Part shown: positions 26,901 through 37,800 of the stretch, piece after piece
How positions within the stretch are numbered: position 1 is the first letter of the stretch
How the letters are laid out: the number at the start of each line of letters is the position of its first letter
Origin: Sergeia podlipaevii
Taxonomy: Eukaryota; Euglenozoa; Kinetoplastea; Trypanosomatida; Trypanosomatidae
Direction: 5' to 3'
Length of the DNA: 64,000 nucleotides
Assembly: GCA_030849805.1 (NCBI GenBank)
Contig: JASANZ010002244.1
Coordinates: 38,495 to 102,494 of the forward strand
Made by a program: the position numbers and the translations under genes
The notes under the pieces: generated by a model
Seen by the model: the letters and a program-made list of their open reading frames with translations, nothing else
Databases searched by the model: none
What the model was told of the DNA's origin: nothing

Positions 26901-27669
26901 CCCTTGTAGATAAACTCATCATCCTCAAAAGGGTTGTGCAGGTGAACCACAATATCATTCAACATCGCCGAACCAGAAATGGTAAAAATTCCAAGAATAG
27001 CGTATTGTTGCTGTGATTGCATACCGATACTGCTGAGATCCATGTCGTTCGTCAGGATAGAGGCGACATACTCGCCACGCTTCAGTTGTTCACCAACCTC
27101 CAGCCAGTACTGGCCATTTTCAATGTTCACGCCAGCCGCCTTGGCAAGCTTCGCCTGCATGGGGATGTTGAGGACGGGGTTGCCAGTGAGGTCGTAGAAC
27201 GTCTCCTGTAGCGTGCATCCCTCGAGGTGATCATAGCAGGTGTAGAACTTGGCGTAAGCCTTCTCAAGCAGCAGGGGCCACCAGTGCTCGGTGGGGGAGC
27301 GGCAGTAGAGCACCTCAATGCCATCCATCGGAATGTAGTCGTCAATCTCCACCTTCACCCACTGCTTGCCGCGAAAGAACTGGAAAGTGTAGTGGCCATC
27401 CTGGCGCACCTTCTTGGTGATGAAGCAGTTGCGGATGATGTCAGGGAAGTTGACGAGCGTGGCCAAGGCGGAAAGCATAAAGCACTCGAAGTGGTTACCC
27501 TGGCCAAACTGCTCGCGTGAGAAGGTGTCGGGCAGAAGGGGCTGCTTGGTACCTTCGGGATATATTTTACCAATTCGCTTCCAGTCATTTGCAATATGCT
27601 GATTTTTCTTGAAGAAGACGGAATCCTTGTACGTCCTCCTTGCAATCGTGTCAACCACAGAGAACATGA
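2..27669 (-). CDS. Giant calpain-like GM6-repeat protein A, 3' end outside window
   Basis: One minus-strand frame is open from a stop near 27709 to the left edge; from 27658 to position 4 it has 9,219 codons and no stop, so the visible part alone is roughly 1 MDa. Domain order: calpain-like core 1 (about 27600-26650), beta-sandwich region, core 2 (about 25745-24815), beta-sandwich region, then some 118 GM6-like repeats of 66-69 residues from about 24060 to the edge. No signal peptide or membrane segment is seen. The family is known from trypanosomatid cytoskeletons (ClpGM6 at the flagellum attachment zone); a structural, non-enzymatic role here is inference. The first AUG after the probable splice acceptor, at 27669-27667, is out of frame by one CT dinucleotide; dropping it gives an N-terminus resembling paralogue C. 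As written, no in-frame ATG precedes 27478. The C-terminal module expected from the paralogues lies beyond the window. Confidence 0.88.
4300..6110 (-). repeat. Irregular GM6-like repeats between the two ordered arrays of gene A
   Basis: Roughly nine GM6-like units lie here without an obvious higher-order period. They keep the P-x-x-x-GVPL / LPLDxDxxF / LNxRAxxLA framework but are more divergent from one another and vary in spacing (for example a unit with a Gly/Ser-rich loop near 5195-5225). The reading frame stays open. The segment forms a spacer between the five-unit array and the four-unit array. Confidence 0.65.
6110..23225 (-). repeat. Five-unit higher-order GM6 repeat array, period about 1,017 bp
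   Basis: Inside gene A, five different GM6-like repeat types follow one another in fixed order. The types are: a (LKPMPAGVP ... LEWERAELKLN ... RNGKAI), b (ALPLDxDxEF ... DEVARLRLR), c (GAQLHxVLDED ... LRELKND), d (EYEGRxxSxIPFD ... LEAAYW, variable linker, AHxMNVADRK) and e (VRGVPLAxLGLDED ... ERDRARAVC). The LEWER codons of type a recur near 22331, 21317, 20300, 19283, 18230, 17210, 16193, 15173, 14156, 13142, 12125, 11108, 10091, 9086, 8072 and 7061. Spacings are 1005-1020 bp except one of 1053. All stay in frame. Sixteen copies of type a are visible and the array spans almost 17 periods, starting with a type-b unit and ending with a type-e unit. Confidence 0.85.
24815..25745 (-). other. 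Degenerate calpain-like core 2 of protein A
   Basis: The core starts at an ELYPDG motif and ends near a Trp-Arg-Asn-Asn-Pro-Leu-Tyr segment. It is more decayed than its paralogues. The oxyanion Gln is His (AHGEDSNYACLTAF), and the nucleophile Cys position is Tyr (25631-25633), although a neighbouring Cys two residues later is kept. The His position is Asn (GNTYYAV), and only the Asn of NPY survives. The structural WWPLLLEKAYAKFY segment is perfectly kept, which suggests the fold is retained while the active site is gone. It is followed by another beta-sandwich region reaching about 24060. Confidence 0.8.
25930..26650 (-). other. Beta-sandwich (calpain domain III-like) region after core 1 of protein A
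   Basis: Two successive beta-rich segments follow core 1. The first contains the conserved phrase LFLNSREVA and a Cys-Tyr-Leu-Val-Pro strand. The second has IHIWLAQQKPY, GGDA and CPRGNG motifs. The same order of motifs follows every N-terminal core in this window and resembles the C2-like domain III of calpains. A short acidic linker (about 25930-25800) containing Asp/Glu runs joins it to the second core. The role (ligand, lipid or protein binding) cannot be read from sequence. Confidence 0.6.
26650..27600 (-). other. Calpain-like core 1 of protein A
   Basis: This is a papain-like calpain core (PC1/PC2-like) that starts at a Tyr-Pro-Glu-Gly motif. The oxyanion Gln-Gly and the nucleophile-position Cys (27482-27484) are present in the stretch QGNHFECFMLSA, which aligns with the classical QGxLGDCWFLAA. 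The His of the classical GHAY motif is Gln (QQYAIL), while the Asn is kept as NPF. The core ends near 26650 at a Gly-Gly-Asn-Pro and Trp-Arg-Arg-Asn-Pro-Leu-Tyr segment equivalent to the end of PC2. Without the His a normal Cys-His-Asn triad is impossible, so proteolysis is unlikely. The core is closely similar in DNA to the first cores of the two paralogues. Confidence 0.82.
27659..27669 (-). other. Start-codon region of gene A with an extra CT dinucleotide
   Basis: The first AUG downstream of the probable splice acceptor reads ATGTTCTCTCTGTGG. In its own frame it gives only a short ORF of about 104 codons that stops at 27355. Removing one CT from the CTCTCT run joins the ATG to the calpain frame, and the resulting residues M-F-S-V-V-D-T match the hydrophobic and acidic pattern of the C paralogue start (M-M-A-I-I-E-V). 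The short dinucleotide run is a plausible place for a sequencing or assembly indel; a genuine mutation cannot be excluded. Confidence 0.6.
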
Positions 27670-27863
27670 GGAGGTTGCAACTTGTGTCGTCTGGGTGTAG
27701 ATCAAGAACTCAGAGGTAAAGCGTCTCTTTTGTGTCTTCTTCTTATTTTTTTCTCCTCTTTTTGTGGTGGTAGTAGTGGATACCAGTAATATTTTTTTAT
27801 GAGGTGTGCTATGGAGTACCTCAGAATATTATTCAAACAATCAAACAAATAAATAATGTATTA

Positions 27864-27888
27864 CTGAAAAAAACAAACAAACAAATAA
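27864..27888 (-). promoter_or_regulatory. Probable spliced-leader acceptor for gene A
   Basis: Read on the minus strand, a T-rich tract (three TTTG steps followed by seven T) ends in CAG at 27866-27864. This is the classical trypanosomatid pattern of polypyrimidine tract plus AG used for spliced-leader addition. It would give a 5' UTR of about 194 nt. I see no ATG on the minus strand between it and the ATG at 27669-27667, so that ATG would be the first one met by scanning ribosomes. Confidence 0.5.
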
Positions 27889-28319
27889 CTGTTCTCTTAA
27901 ACCTGTATTCGCTACTACGTACCACGCGTCTTTTTTTTTCTTTTTGTCTTAGTTTATTTAATATTAGTAGTGTTGGTAGCGTGCGTTCTTTCGCCTTTTA
28001 CCAAAACCTATTTTTTTCCTCTATTCTCACACGTCGCTTGCTAACGATTTTACAGTATTGGTTAAAGAAAAATAGAGAAATGCGAATTTATGTTTCCAAA
28101 TGCTCTCTATTGTCGCTCCTTTTATATTGGTTTCTGAAACGAAGAAAAATTTAAACCTACAAACAGAATAAATAAAGAATCAGCTGGATGCCCACGTAAT
28201 ATATACAATACTGAAAAAGAATGAGCTACCAGGCTGTGTTAATGTAGAAGAAGGGAAAGCAATAGAAGGCTTAGCGTACCCTTTTTTTTCGAATAAAATG
28301 AAAAACAAAACAAAAAAAG

Positions 28320-28360
28320 TAATAATAATAATAATAATAATAACAAACAACAACAACAAC
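28320..28360. repeat. (TAA)8 / (CAA)n microsatellite
   Basis: Eight TAA triplets run from 28320 to 28343 and are followed directly by CAA-type triplets to about 28360. It is intergenic, so the trinucleotide period is not coding. On the transcribed strand it is a U-rich (AUU/GUU) stretch in the B-A spacer. Confidence 0.9.
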
Positions 28361-30400
28361 GAACACACCGCTTCTCAGTACAGTTCACACGAATTTACAA
28401 TTCTCTCTTGAGAAAGAAAAGGTCTGTGAAAGTAAGCAAAAGAAGCAAGAATAAAAATTGTATATTTATTTGTGTAAAAAAAAAAAAATAGCTTGTGTGT
28501 GCAAGTGGGATCTAACAGAGAAAAAAAAATGTCTTTTTTCACTTTGCGTATGCGTGTGTCCCTTCACTATCGCGATACTACTTGGCAAAAGTGATAGAAT
28601 TCAGCACCTCTTGTGTGTGTAGGCGATCGACTGTTGATTGTTCCAAGCAAACACTTTAGGGTATGTGAGGTTGCAACGGCTGACTTCAACTAGTATAAAA
28701 GTTATAGTCCTCAATTCACGTTAGACAAATAAAAAAAAGAGGGGATAAAATTACAGTTAATCCTAAAAAGCAAAGAGATAACACACAAGAACAAAATAGA
28801 TCAGAAATAAACAAAAAGTGTATGTATTCTGAATCGGTGGTTGTGTAAATCTTTTAAAAAATGAAAATAACAATAATGACAAAAAGGAATCACGCTACAT
28901 GGATTTCGCTTGATAAAATTCAGAAATACGTCACTGCTAATTAGCCGAGCGACAATAACTAAATGATACAAACAAAAACGTACCTATTTATATATGGTGT
29001 GTTCCTTATCCCTCTCCACTTTTGTGTTCAAAAAAAAAAAAAATGAAGTAGATATGATGTTCAATCTATCTTTCAACACACTGTGCAAGAAAAAAAAAGG
29101 CTCGTGTAATTAAGTAATAGTTTTAATCTGTATATGTTTATTGATGAGCGCAAAAAGACAAAAAAAAAAGATGAGAAAAAGAAAACTGAGACATATTTTG
29201 CTATTTAGAACATGAAAAAGTGACATAAAGTAAGAAAACTCAGCATATTGAAGTTGAATAATGGCAGTATTGGCTCCATCTAAATCGCTTGCATCAGAAA
29301 TGTCGTGCATACGAAATTGTATAGTTGTTTTTGATATATATATATATTTGCTTCGTAAGTGCTTTGGTAGCTGTCGTGCAAGTGTTTTCACGATATTTTG
29401 GAGGGAAATGAAAAAAAAGATCGACAAATAAAAATCCGTAGAAAAAAACAACTTCATCCACACTTCACAGCGGCGGTATCTTCTCTTCACCGTTGTTTTA
29501 TATGTCAGCATGCGTGTTGTTTATTTTTCCTCTTCTCTTCAAAATAAATGAGACGAATTTATGCAGTCAAGTAGAAGCGCGTCCCCAAAATGTGCCCACT
29601 TGATTACGCTAGAGAGCATAACCAGCAACCAAAAAATATACATAAAAAAAAAAGATAAATACGGAAAGAATAAAAAAAAAAACATATGTATCAAAACGTA
29701 TGAAAAAGAAATAATAACAGTAAAAACAACAATCTAGGTAAAAAAAAAAAAAGCTATTCATCTCTTAAAGAGGGTTTTCTTTTTAAAAAATATGCGCGGT
29801 TACGTGCAGCGCACTTGCGCTAATGGTAGTTCACAGTTACGCATCAAAACAAGACTCTTTCCTTTCATTTCTGTTTTGTTCTCTCCCCCTCCTTTTTCAT
29901 TCCACTTTCTCTGAAATGTACGTGTGCATATTCGTACATTCCATGTCTTTTTCCCTACGTCATATTTAAGTTTTAAAAGAAATGACGGTGCAACTTCTCG
30001 GATAAAATGCCTTCAATGTTTCCTGCATACCCATAGAAAGAATGCATTGCGTAGTAACATGTGCTTTTCCTCCAATCAGTTCAAAAATAAAAATAAAAAA
30101 TGTACAATATCTATATGTTTTCTTCCTTAGCTATTTTTCATCTCTACTTAACACTCCTGATCTACATTCTTTGAGCGTGTCCGCCTAACAGCGTTGGGCT
30201 TCTTCTCTTCCCCTCCAGCAAGTGTTGCTCTACATTGTTTACTCGATTGTTTTCCGCCTTTGCAGTAAAATGCGAATGCAATATGAGCCTAATCATTTTT
30301 CCCCAAAAAATAATAAGACTCATAAGCATTCGTTTGCAAGACATCTTCTACAATTCTCACTGCTACATCCGTTGAAAAAATAATATGCGTACTAATTCTC

Positions 30401-30421
30401 AAAAAAAAAAAAAAAAAAAAA
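30401..30421. repeat. Homopolymer A21
   Basis: An uninterrupted run of 21 A, which reads as poly(U) in the minus-strand transcript. It is one of several A runs in this spacer; another of 17 A lies at 31575-31591. Such tracts are typical of trypanosomatid intergenic processing regions and are prone to length errors. Confidence 0.9.
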
Positions 30422-31830
30422 TATTATTGCTGAAAAAATATAGAATTTCTTTTTTTAAAAAGGAGCAAAGATCTTTTTCTCCTTTCAGCAAACAGAGCCC
30501 AAAGCGAGTCAGCACAGTTCCCCAACTGTGTCAAATCGAAAAAAAAATGGGATGAATACCATTTTTCAATTTCTTTGGGAGAAGGGGGAAGTAACACTTC
30601 TCACACTAATGCCTCCATCTCCTTCTCCTTCCTCTTTCAAGCAATTACCTCGCCTTCTAAATAGATTTAAAAAAAAAAGCGCTAGCGCGTGTAAAGGATA
30701 CTTTAAGTAAACATCTGCACCATTCATGAGGAAACACAGCCACACATACATATAGAAACAAGTAATTTACCGTGGTAGTTCTACTGAAAATGCTTACAGC
30801 TCCTTTTTGGACCACACCTTGTTCTGTCTAGTTCACGATCGCGTGCAAAAAAAAAGAAAAAGAAAAAAAAGAGATAAACACGGCGGACTCTCTTTTCCTT
30901 CCCCCTTCACACCTTCTTTACGACTGCACTGCACATGAACGGACCGATAGCCGGCACGTACATACGAAAGAAGAAAAAAAAAAAATAAGAGACTCTTCGC
31001 TCTCTCTCTCACCATAGATACATTGTGTTTGGAAGACTTGCTTTGATCAAACAGTCGACAAACACATATTCCCCCAGTTGCAACATTACGAAAAGAAAGC
31101 TGAAGAGAAAAAAAAAGCATCATGTTTGTCTCTTTTTCATAGTCCTGTTCAGATCAAATGCCATTTCTGCTGGCAACTGCATGTGTGGCGCAAACACACA
31201 AAAAAAATTAATAGAAAGTGAGCCCTGCATGAATACATATACAGAAAGAGAGAAAAAGAAAGGAGGGAAAATCATTTTGTCAGTAATATGTACGGCATAC
31301 TTCCGTAAATGGACTGCATTAAAACAAAAGAAAAAAAACGATTTTTAACGTAGGAAAACATCAGGCATTGGACATGGTTTTTCATGGAGGGCATCACTCG
31401 AGAAAGTACAGAACACACTTGAATCTCCATTGCACTGCGTAAAAAAGAAAGGCAGGAAAAAAAAAAGAGTTAAGAACGAAAAACAAAGGGTATTGTAAAA
31501 GTAAACAACTTTCATCCGACATCCATATATGCAGCGCACCGGTCGAATATTAATATAAAATATACCCATTAAATAAAAAAAAAAAAAAAAACATGAGCAA
31601 CTTCTGACATCGGCAAGAATGCTGATACACAAACACGTGCTCTTACGCACTTTCACGCACAAAAAAAAAAAAAACTAATCAAACAGTTTTCATCTCCTTT
31701 AAACCTATACTCAACAGTAACCACAGTAGAGCACACTTCCTACAGCAATCTCTTCACAACGACAATAAAGCCCACATGAGAACTCGCAGCAAAACGCTCC
31801 TTCTGTCTCCCTCTCTGTCTCTCACGAGTC

Positions 31831-34800
31831 TCACTTGCGAGCACCGCTGCGACTGTTGCGGCGCGCGGCAACCAAGTCGCCGCTGTTGCTAGGTCGGCGC
31901 TCTCTGCTAATGCGGCGTGCACTCGCAGTTCTCTGGCCAACTGGCGGGAGCGAGTCTGTACGTCGGACTGCGGAATTGCGGCCGTCGCGGCTCATGCCAC
32001 GTTCGCGACTGGTTCCGCGTGACGGCGCCGTCGCAGTGCGGCTCAGCGTTGGGAAGCGAGAGGTGTTGTTCGACTGAATGCTGAGCGGCCTCGCATCTGG
32101 CGGCACTGGCACCAAATCGGCCTCAATATCGGTTGGCGTGTATATCTCAATAAAACCGGGGCATGGTGCTGCACCGTCAGTGCACGTCACAAGTACAGAG
32201 TAGCGGCCTCCTTGCGGCGCCTTGAACGCGAGTGCGTGCTCACGCGCGTTCGTCGGCTCACCGGTGGAACCAACACGGATGCCATACTCGTTAAAAGCAT
32301 TCATGCAGATCTCATTCTCTGCAGATGCGTCGCCCTTGCGCACGCTCGCTGCGTCGCCGATCTTGTTCTGGTGGAACAGAATGTGCGCGTCGCAGCCATC
32401 ACTAACCATAAAGTCCACGCGTGTGCCGCCCTGTTCGTCAACGCGTAAGTTGAGGTTCTCGCGCAGTGGCTTCAGGGTAAGGTTACCACGACGGAGCGGA
32501 GTGAGCGTCACCTTGGCCATGTCAGGGTAAATTGAGACGTTGAAGCGGCCCATGACGCCACGGTCCTTCGTATAAGGGATGAGATAGCAAATGGAACTGG
32601 GAGGGAGTTCCATCTCAGCGCACACCTCACGCGAGTCCAGCATCATGCCCTTCTGCAAGAACTTGTGCGTTCCATTGGTGATAAGCGGCGTCACCGGCAT
32701 CTTTGCGCTCGTCGGTTGCATGAGTGTGAGGCCAGTGTACGGGTAGCGGTTGCAATTTGTCTCATCAATGTAAAGAGGCTCGGCGTGGCGCACCTCAGCA
32801 AGAATAGTTGCTGGTCTGCTGGTCTTGTTCTCCACAAGATAGATGGGGTTGCTGCGGAACGTCGTGAACTTGGACGTGCCACCGGCAGTGTTTTCGTTCC
32901 ACTCGCCGGGTGAAGAGAGACGATCACCGCAGTTAATGTGGCAGCGCTGCATGCAGCTGAAGTTGTCGAGGAAGGTCGAGAGCGGAACGTAGATCATGTC
33001 CTTCTCCTCCTCGCTGTACTCGCACGCACGACGCATGTCAGCAGTCCAGTTGGGATCGTTCTTGCGCAGTGGACCGTTGTACACGGGAGCATCGACATAG
33101 CAGTTGTGTAACTTGATCACAATATCTGAAGAGGCGGAGGGGCCTTGCTTGGTCTCAAACACGTCCATCAGCGCATAGCTGCACTGTGCGTGAAAGCCGT
33201 TTGGCACTTCGCTGTTCGCAACACAAATAAATACGTCACCACGGTTGATGTCGGTCATGACGCGGCGCCAGAAGGCAGGCGTGGTGTAGTCGCCCATGTT
33301 AGTCGCCGCAGCGTGCTTGGGGTCCTCAAGGGAGATGTGCAGCACGGGTCTGCCAGTGAGGTCGCGCAGGGTGTCGTGCGCGTTGCAGTTGTTGAAGTTC
33401 TCATAGCCACCCATAAACTTGGCGTAGGCCTTCTCCAGCAGCAGCGGGTACCACATGCGTGAAGGCACCTGTGTGAACTTGGGATCGCGGTTTTCATCGC
33501 AGGGCACGCGGTCGTCAATCTCCACCGTCGCCAGGGAGCTGTCGGGGTTGAAGAAGGTGATACGGTAGGGCTGGTTCTGGGGATGCGCGGTATCCTGGAA
33601 GAGGCGGGTGATGAGCACCGAGTGGCGGGCAAGGGCAGCGATGAATGGAGCGAGGAAGCCCATGTCCTGTGGAGCTGAGCAGACGTCCGAGGGAAGCGTG
33701 ATATCGGGAGTGACGGGGTCGTACACACCCTCTGGATACAGCTCGCGGATGCGCGGCCACTGCTCAGCAACATTCTCGTTGGCGGCGTAGAAGATAGGAT
33801 CTTGGTAGCCCTTCTTCTCAATGGCGATTTCACGGGCGCGATTGCTGAGACGGTCCTCGAGATTGAAAATAGTGTCCTTGTTCTTGATAGGATCCTTCTT
33901 GAGGCTGATGTGATCGCGCTCCATCGCAGCGAACTCGGGGTCCTCCGTAAGAGGCAGGTCTTCTGTCAGAATACCCTCGTACTCAGGCTCGAGATAGTCA
34001 CGATCCTTCTTGAGGAAGTCACGCGCCAGCTCGCCAGCACGGTCGTTCAGCTTGTCCTCAAGGTCCTTGATCTGCGCAGCATCGCGCTTGGGATTCTTCT
34101 TGAGATTACGGCGTTCAAGTTCCATCTGACGGAACGCCGGGTCTGTGTCAAGCGGGAGCTCTGAGATAGGAACGCCCTGCGGCTCAGGGTTCAGGTAATT
34201 GCGGTCATCTGCCAACTGGCGGCGCGCGAGCTCGTGTGCGCGATCGTTCAGGTCGTCTTCGAGCTCCTTGATTGCCTTGTTGCTGCGATGTGGGTCCTTC
34301 TTGAGCTCACGTAGCTTCTTCTCGCCCTCACGGAATTGCTTGTCCTTGTTCAGTGGCAGGTCCTTGAGAAGTATGCCCTCGGGCCTGGGGTCCAGGAAGG
34401 CACGCTCTTTGTCAAGCTGGTCCTGTGCCAGCTCCTGTGCACGATCATTGAGTTCGTCCTCCAAATCCTTGATTGCCTTGGCGCTACCACGTGGGTCCTT
34501 CTCCTTCAGCGCACGGCGCTTGTTCTCCACCTCACGGAACTTAGGGTCGGTGTTCAGAGGCAGATCCTCTAACGGCACGCCAAGTGGGTACGGCTTGAGG
34601 TAGTCGCGATCTTTCGCCAGCTCCTTCTTGGCAAGCTCGTGTGCGCGGTCATTCATCGCCTCCTCGAGGTCCTCGATGGCACGCTTGTTCTTGGCCGGCT
34701 GCCTCTTCAGCTCGCGCAATTCCTTCTCCATATCGTGGAAGTTCTTATCCTCTGAGAGTGGCAGGCGATGCAGTGGAACTGTCTCGGGCGTTTGATCCAA

Positions 34801-37800
34801 GAAGGCACGCGCCTTGTCCAGGAAGTCGCGGGCGATGTCCTCCACGCGGGCAACAATTTCGGGCTCCAGGTTGCGCAGTGCATCGGCGTGGCGCTTCGGA
34901 TCCTTCTTCAGCTCGCGGCGCTTACGCTCCAGCGGATTGAGAATGGGGTCGTAGTTGAGGGGCAGCTCATCAAGTAGAACTCCAAGAGGCTCCTGGTCCT
35001 GGTGCGCTCGCTCGCGCTTCAGTAAATCCTTCGCCACCTCGTTGGCGCGATCGTTGAGGTCGTCCTTGAGCTGGGCGATGTAGTCGGCATTCTTCTTGGG
35101 GTCGCTCTTTGCCTTCATGAGGTCCGATTCCATTTGGCGGAAGAGTGGATCCCGATTGACCGGAACATCAGCGATGGGGACGTTTTGCGGCAGAGGCTCC
35201 AGGTAGTCGCGATTCTTGTTGAGGTAGTCCACGGCGAGCTCGTGCGCGCGATCGTTCATCTGCTCCTCAAGACCCTTCACCTTGGGATCGCGGCTCTTGC
35301 CTGCGTTCTTCAGCGCCTGACGCTGCTTTGCGAGCTCATTGAAGATGGGATCCGTCGACAAGGGTAAGAGGGCGAGAGGCACACCCTCTGGCTCAGGGTC
35401 AAGGAAGGCCCTGTCCTTGGCAAGCTCCTTTTTGGCAAGCTCGCGAGCACGATCGTTCATATTCTTTTCGAGCTCTGCAACACTCTTGGGATCCGCGTTC
35501 GGCTGCTTCATGAGCTTGTACCTTGCAATCTCCGGCTCCTTGAACTCCGGATCTGTGTCAAGCGGCAACTTGGCAAGTGGCACCCCCTCGGGTTCAGAAT
35601 CCATAAACTTGGTGCGCTCTTTCGCAAACGCCTCCTTGGCCAAGTCATGGACACGGCCGTTCATATTGTCCTTAAGGTCGTCAATCATGTCCTGGTTGCG
35701 GCGAGCAGCGCGAGGGTCCTTGTTACGGCGACGCAGCTCTGCTTCAAGCGCAATAAACTCCTTGTCTGTGTCCAGAGGGAGGTCCTTTAGCAGCATACCC
35801 TCCGGCTCCTTGTCAAGAAACGCACGCTCCTTTGCGACAACGTCATCGGCGACATCGCGTGCAATAACATCCATCTCGTCGCGCAGAGCCTTGATGTTCT
35901 GAGGACTGTCATTGTTCTTGATGGCGTCGCGGTGGGCATTGGCAGCGGCACGGAACTCAGGGTATGAGTGCAGCCTCAAGTCTTCGGCAGGAATGCCACG
36001 GTACACAGGGTCAAGGCATAAAAGGTCCTCGGCAACGACGCCTCTCGCCAGCTCGTGCACGCGGTCATTGAGCTTGTCTTGTGTGTCAGCAATGGCGCCA
36101 GCGTTGCGCTTTGTATCGCGCTTGATTTTGCGCAGGTAGTCCTCCATGCGAGTGAAGTTGGCGTCGTCGTCGAGAGGAACGTCCTTGATTGGGATGCCCT
36201 CCGGTTCTTGGTCAAGAAAGGCTCTGTCAGTGGCGCGCGCCTCCTTGGCCAAATCGTTGGCGCGGTTCCTGAGAACTTTCTCGAGGTCGTGGATCTCGCT
36301 AGCGTTGCGTTGAGGGTCCAGTGCCTTCACAATCGCGCGGTTACGCTCTGCAGGGGCGTAGATGTGATCTGTATCAAGTGGCAGCTGATCCAAATTGTCC
36401 TTGACGGGGTCAAGATCCAGATACTTGTCACGGTCTCCCTTGAGCATCATCTCACCAAGCTCATCGGCGCGATCCTGCATCATTTCGTGGAGGTTCTCAA
36501 TCGCGGGAGCGTTGCGCTTAAGATCCTTGTTCAGGCGACGCAGCTGCTGCTCCATCTTCTGGAACGCCGCGTCCTCGTCGAGAGGCAAAAGTGACTTGGG
36601 AACACCAAAGGATTCGAGATTGAGGAAGGCGCGCTCGCGCTCCTTCTGCTCTGCGGCAAGTTCATGGGCTCTATCGTTGAGCTGGTCCTCCAAACTCGCA
36701 ATGACGTCGGCGTTGCGATGGGGGTCCTCCTTCAGACGCGCACGCTCAGCTTCCAGCTGGCGGAACTTCGGATCAGAATCAATGGGCACATCCGCGATGG
36801 GCACACCCTCGGGCTTAGGGTCCAAGTATGCGCGATCACCAGCAAGCTTGTCGCGTGCCATCTCGTGAACACGGCCGTTCATCGTGTCCTTCAAGTCTGC
36901 AATGCGGTCCGAATTGCGGCGCGGATCGTTCTGGAGTGTGCGCAGCTGCTTCTCCATGTCCAGAAATGGCTTGTCTGAGTCAAGAGGAAGCTGCGAAAGA
37001 GGAATGCCCTCAGGATTCTGGTCAAGGAAGGCGCGGTCGTGCTCAATGCGCCGTGCAGCGAGCTCATCAGCACGGTTGTCAAGCTTGGCCTGGATGTCCT
37101 TGATCTTAGGGCCGTTGCGGGCGGGGTCCTTCTTGAGGCGGCGCAGCTCTGGAAGGTATGAGGTAAAAGTGGGGTCATCGTGCGGATAAAGCGACTCCAG
37201 AGAAATACCACGCGGGAAGGGCTCGAGGCCGTCCAGGTCCTCCTGCAGCTGCTTCCTCGCAAGGTCATCAGCACAATCATTGAGCTTGTCCTCCAGATCC
37301 TTGATCTTCTGCGCGTTGCGGCGCGGATCATCAGCCTTAAGCTTGGCGCGCTCCACCTCCATCTGATGAAACTTCGGGTCTGTGTCAAGGGGAAGCTGAT
37401 CCAGAGGCACGCCTTCGGGGTTCGGGTTGAGATAGTCACGGTCACCCGCAAGGGTGTCCTTAGCCAACTGGTGCGCACGCTCGTTAAGCTGGTTCTCAAA
37501 GTCGGCAATGGCATCAGCGTTCCTGCGCGGGTCCTGCGCCTTGAGCTTAGCGCGCTCCACCTCCATCTGATGGAATAGCGGGTCACTGTCGAGAAGCAGT
37601 GCCTCGAGCGGCACACCCTCGGGATAGGCGTCAAGGTACTTGGGCCTGTCACTCTCAAGCATCTCCTTAGCCAGCACATCCAGGCGCTTGTTCATGAGAT
37701 CACGAGTGGCGTCCTCGCCGCCGATACTGCGGCTCTTTGTCCCAGGATCTCGCCGCTGGTTCGCCAGAGAGGCAAATGTATCGTCCCTGTGGGGGCTGAG

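Larger units (their letters stand above)
27670..31830. other. AT-rich intergenic spacer (3' UTR of B, 5' UTR of A), no gene seen
   Basis: About 4.2 kb of AT-rich sequence with many homopolymer A runs, clearly different in composition from the flanking coding DNA. It should hold the 3' UTR and poly(A) region of gene B/C and the trans-splice site and 5' UTR of gene A. Reading frames here are short, low-complexity and rich in Phe, Lys or Ser from homopolymers, and none resembles a protein. I found no tRNA, snoRNA or mobile element. Confidence 0.7.

Noticed and set aside
27478..27709. A cis-spliced first exon for gene A that would supply an in-frame ATG
   Set aside because: Cis introns are very rare in trypanosomatids, I see no convincing GT...AG pair here, and a single CT indel explains the frame with a better match to the paralogue.
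29110..29511. 133-codon minus-strand ORF in the spacer
   Set aside because: AT-rich, Phe/Leu/Lys-rich translation produced by homopolymers; it matches no family I recognise and its composition is spacer-like.
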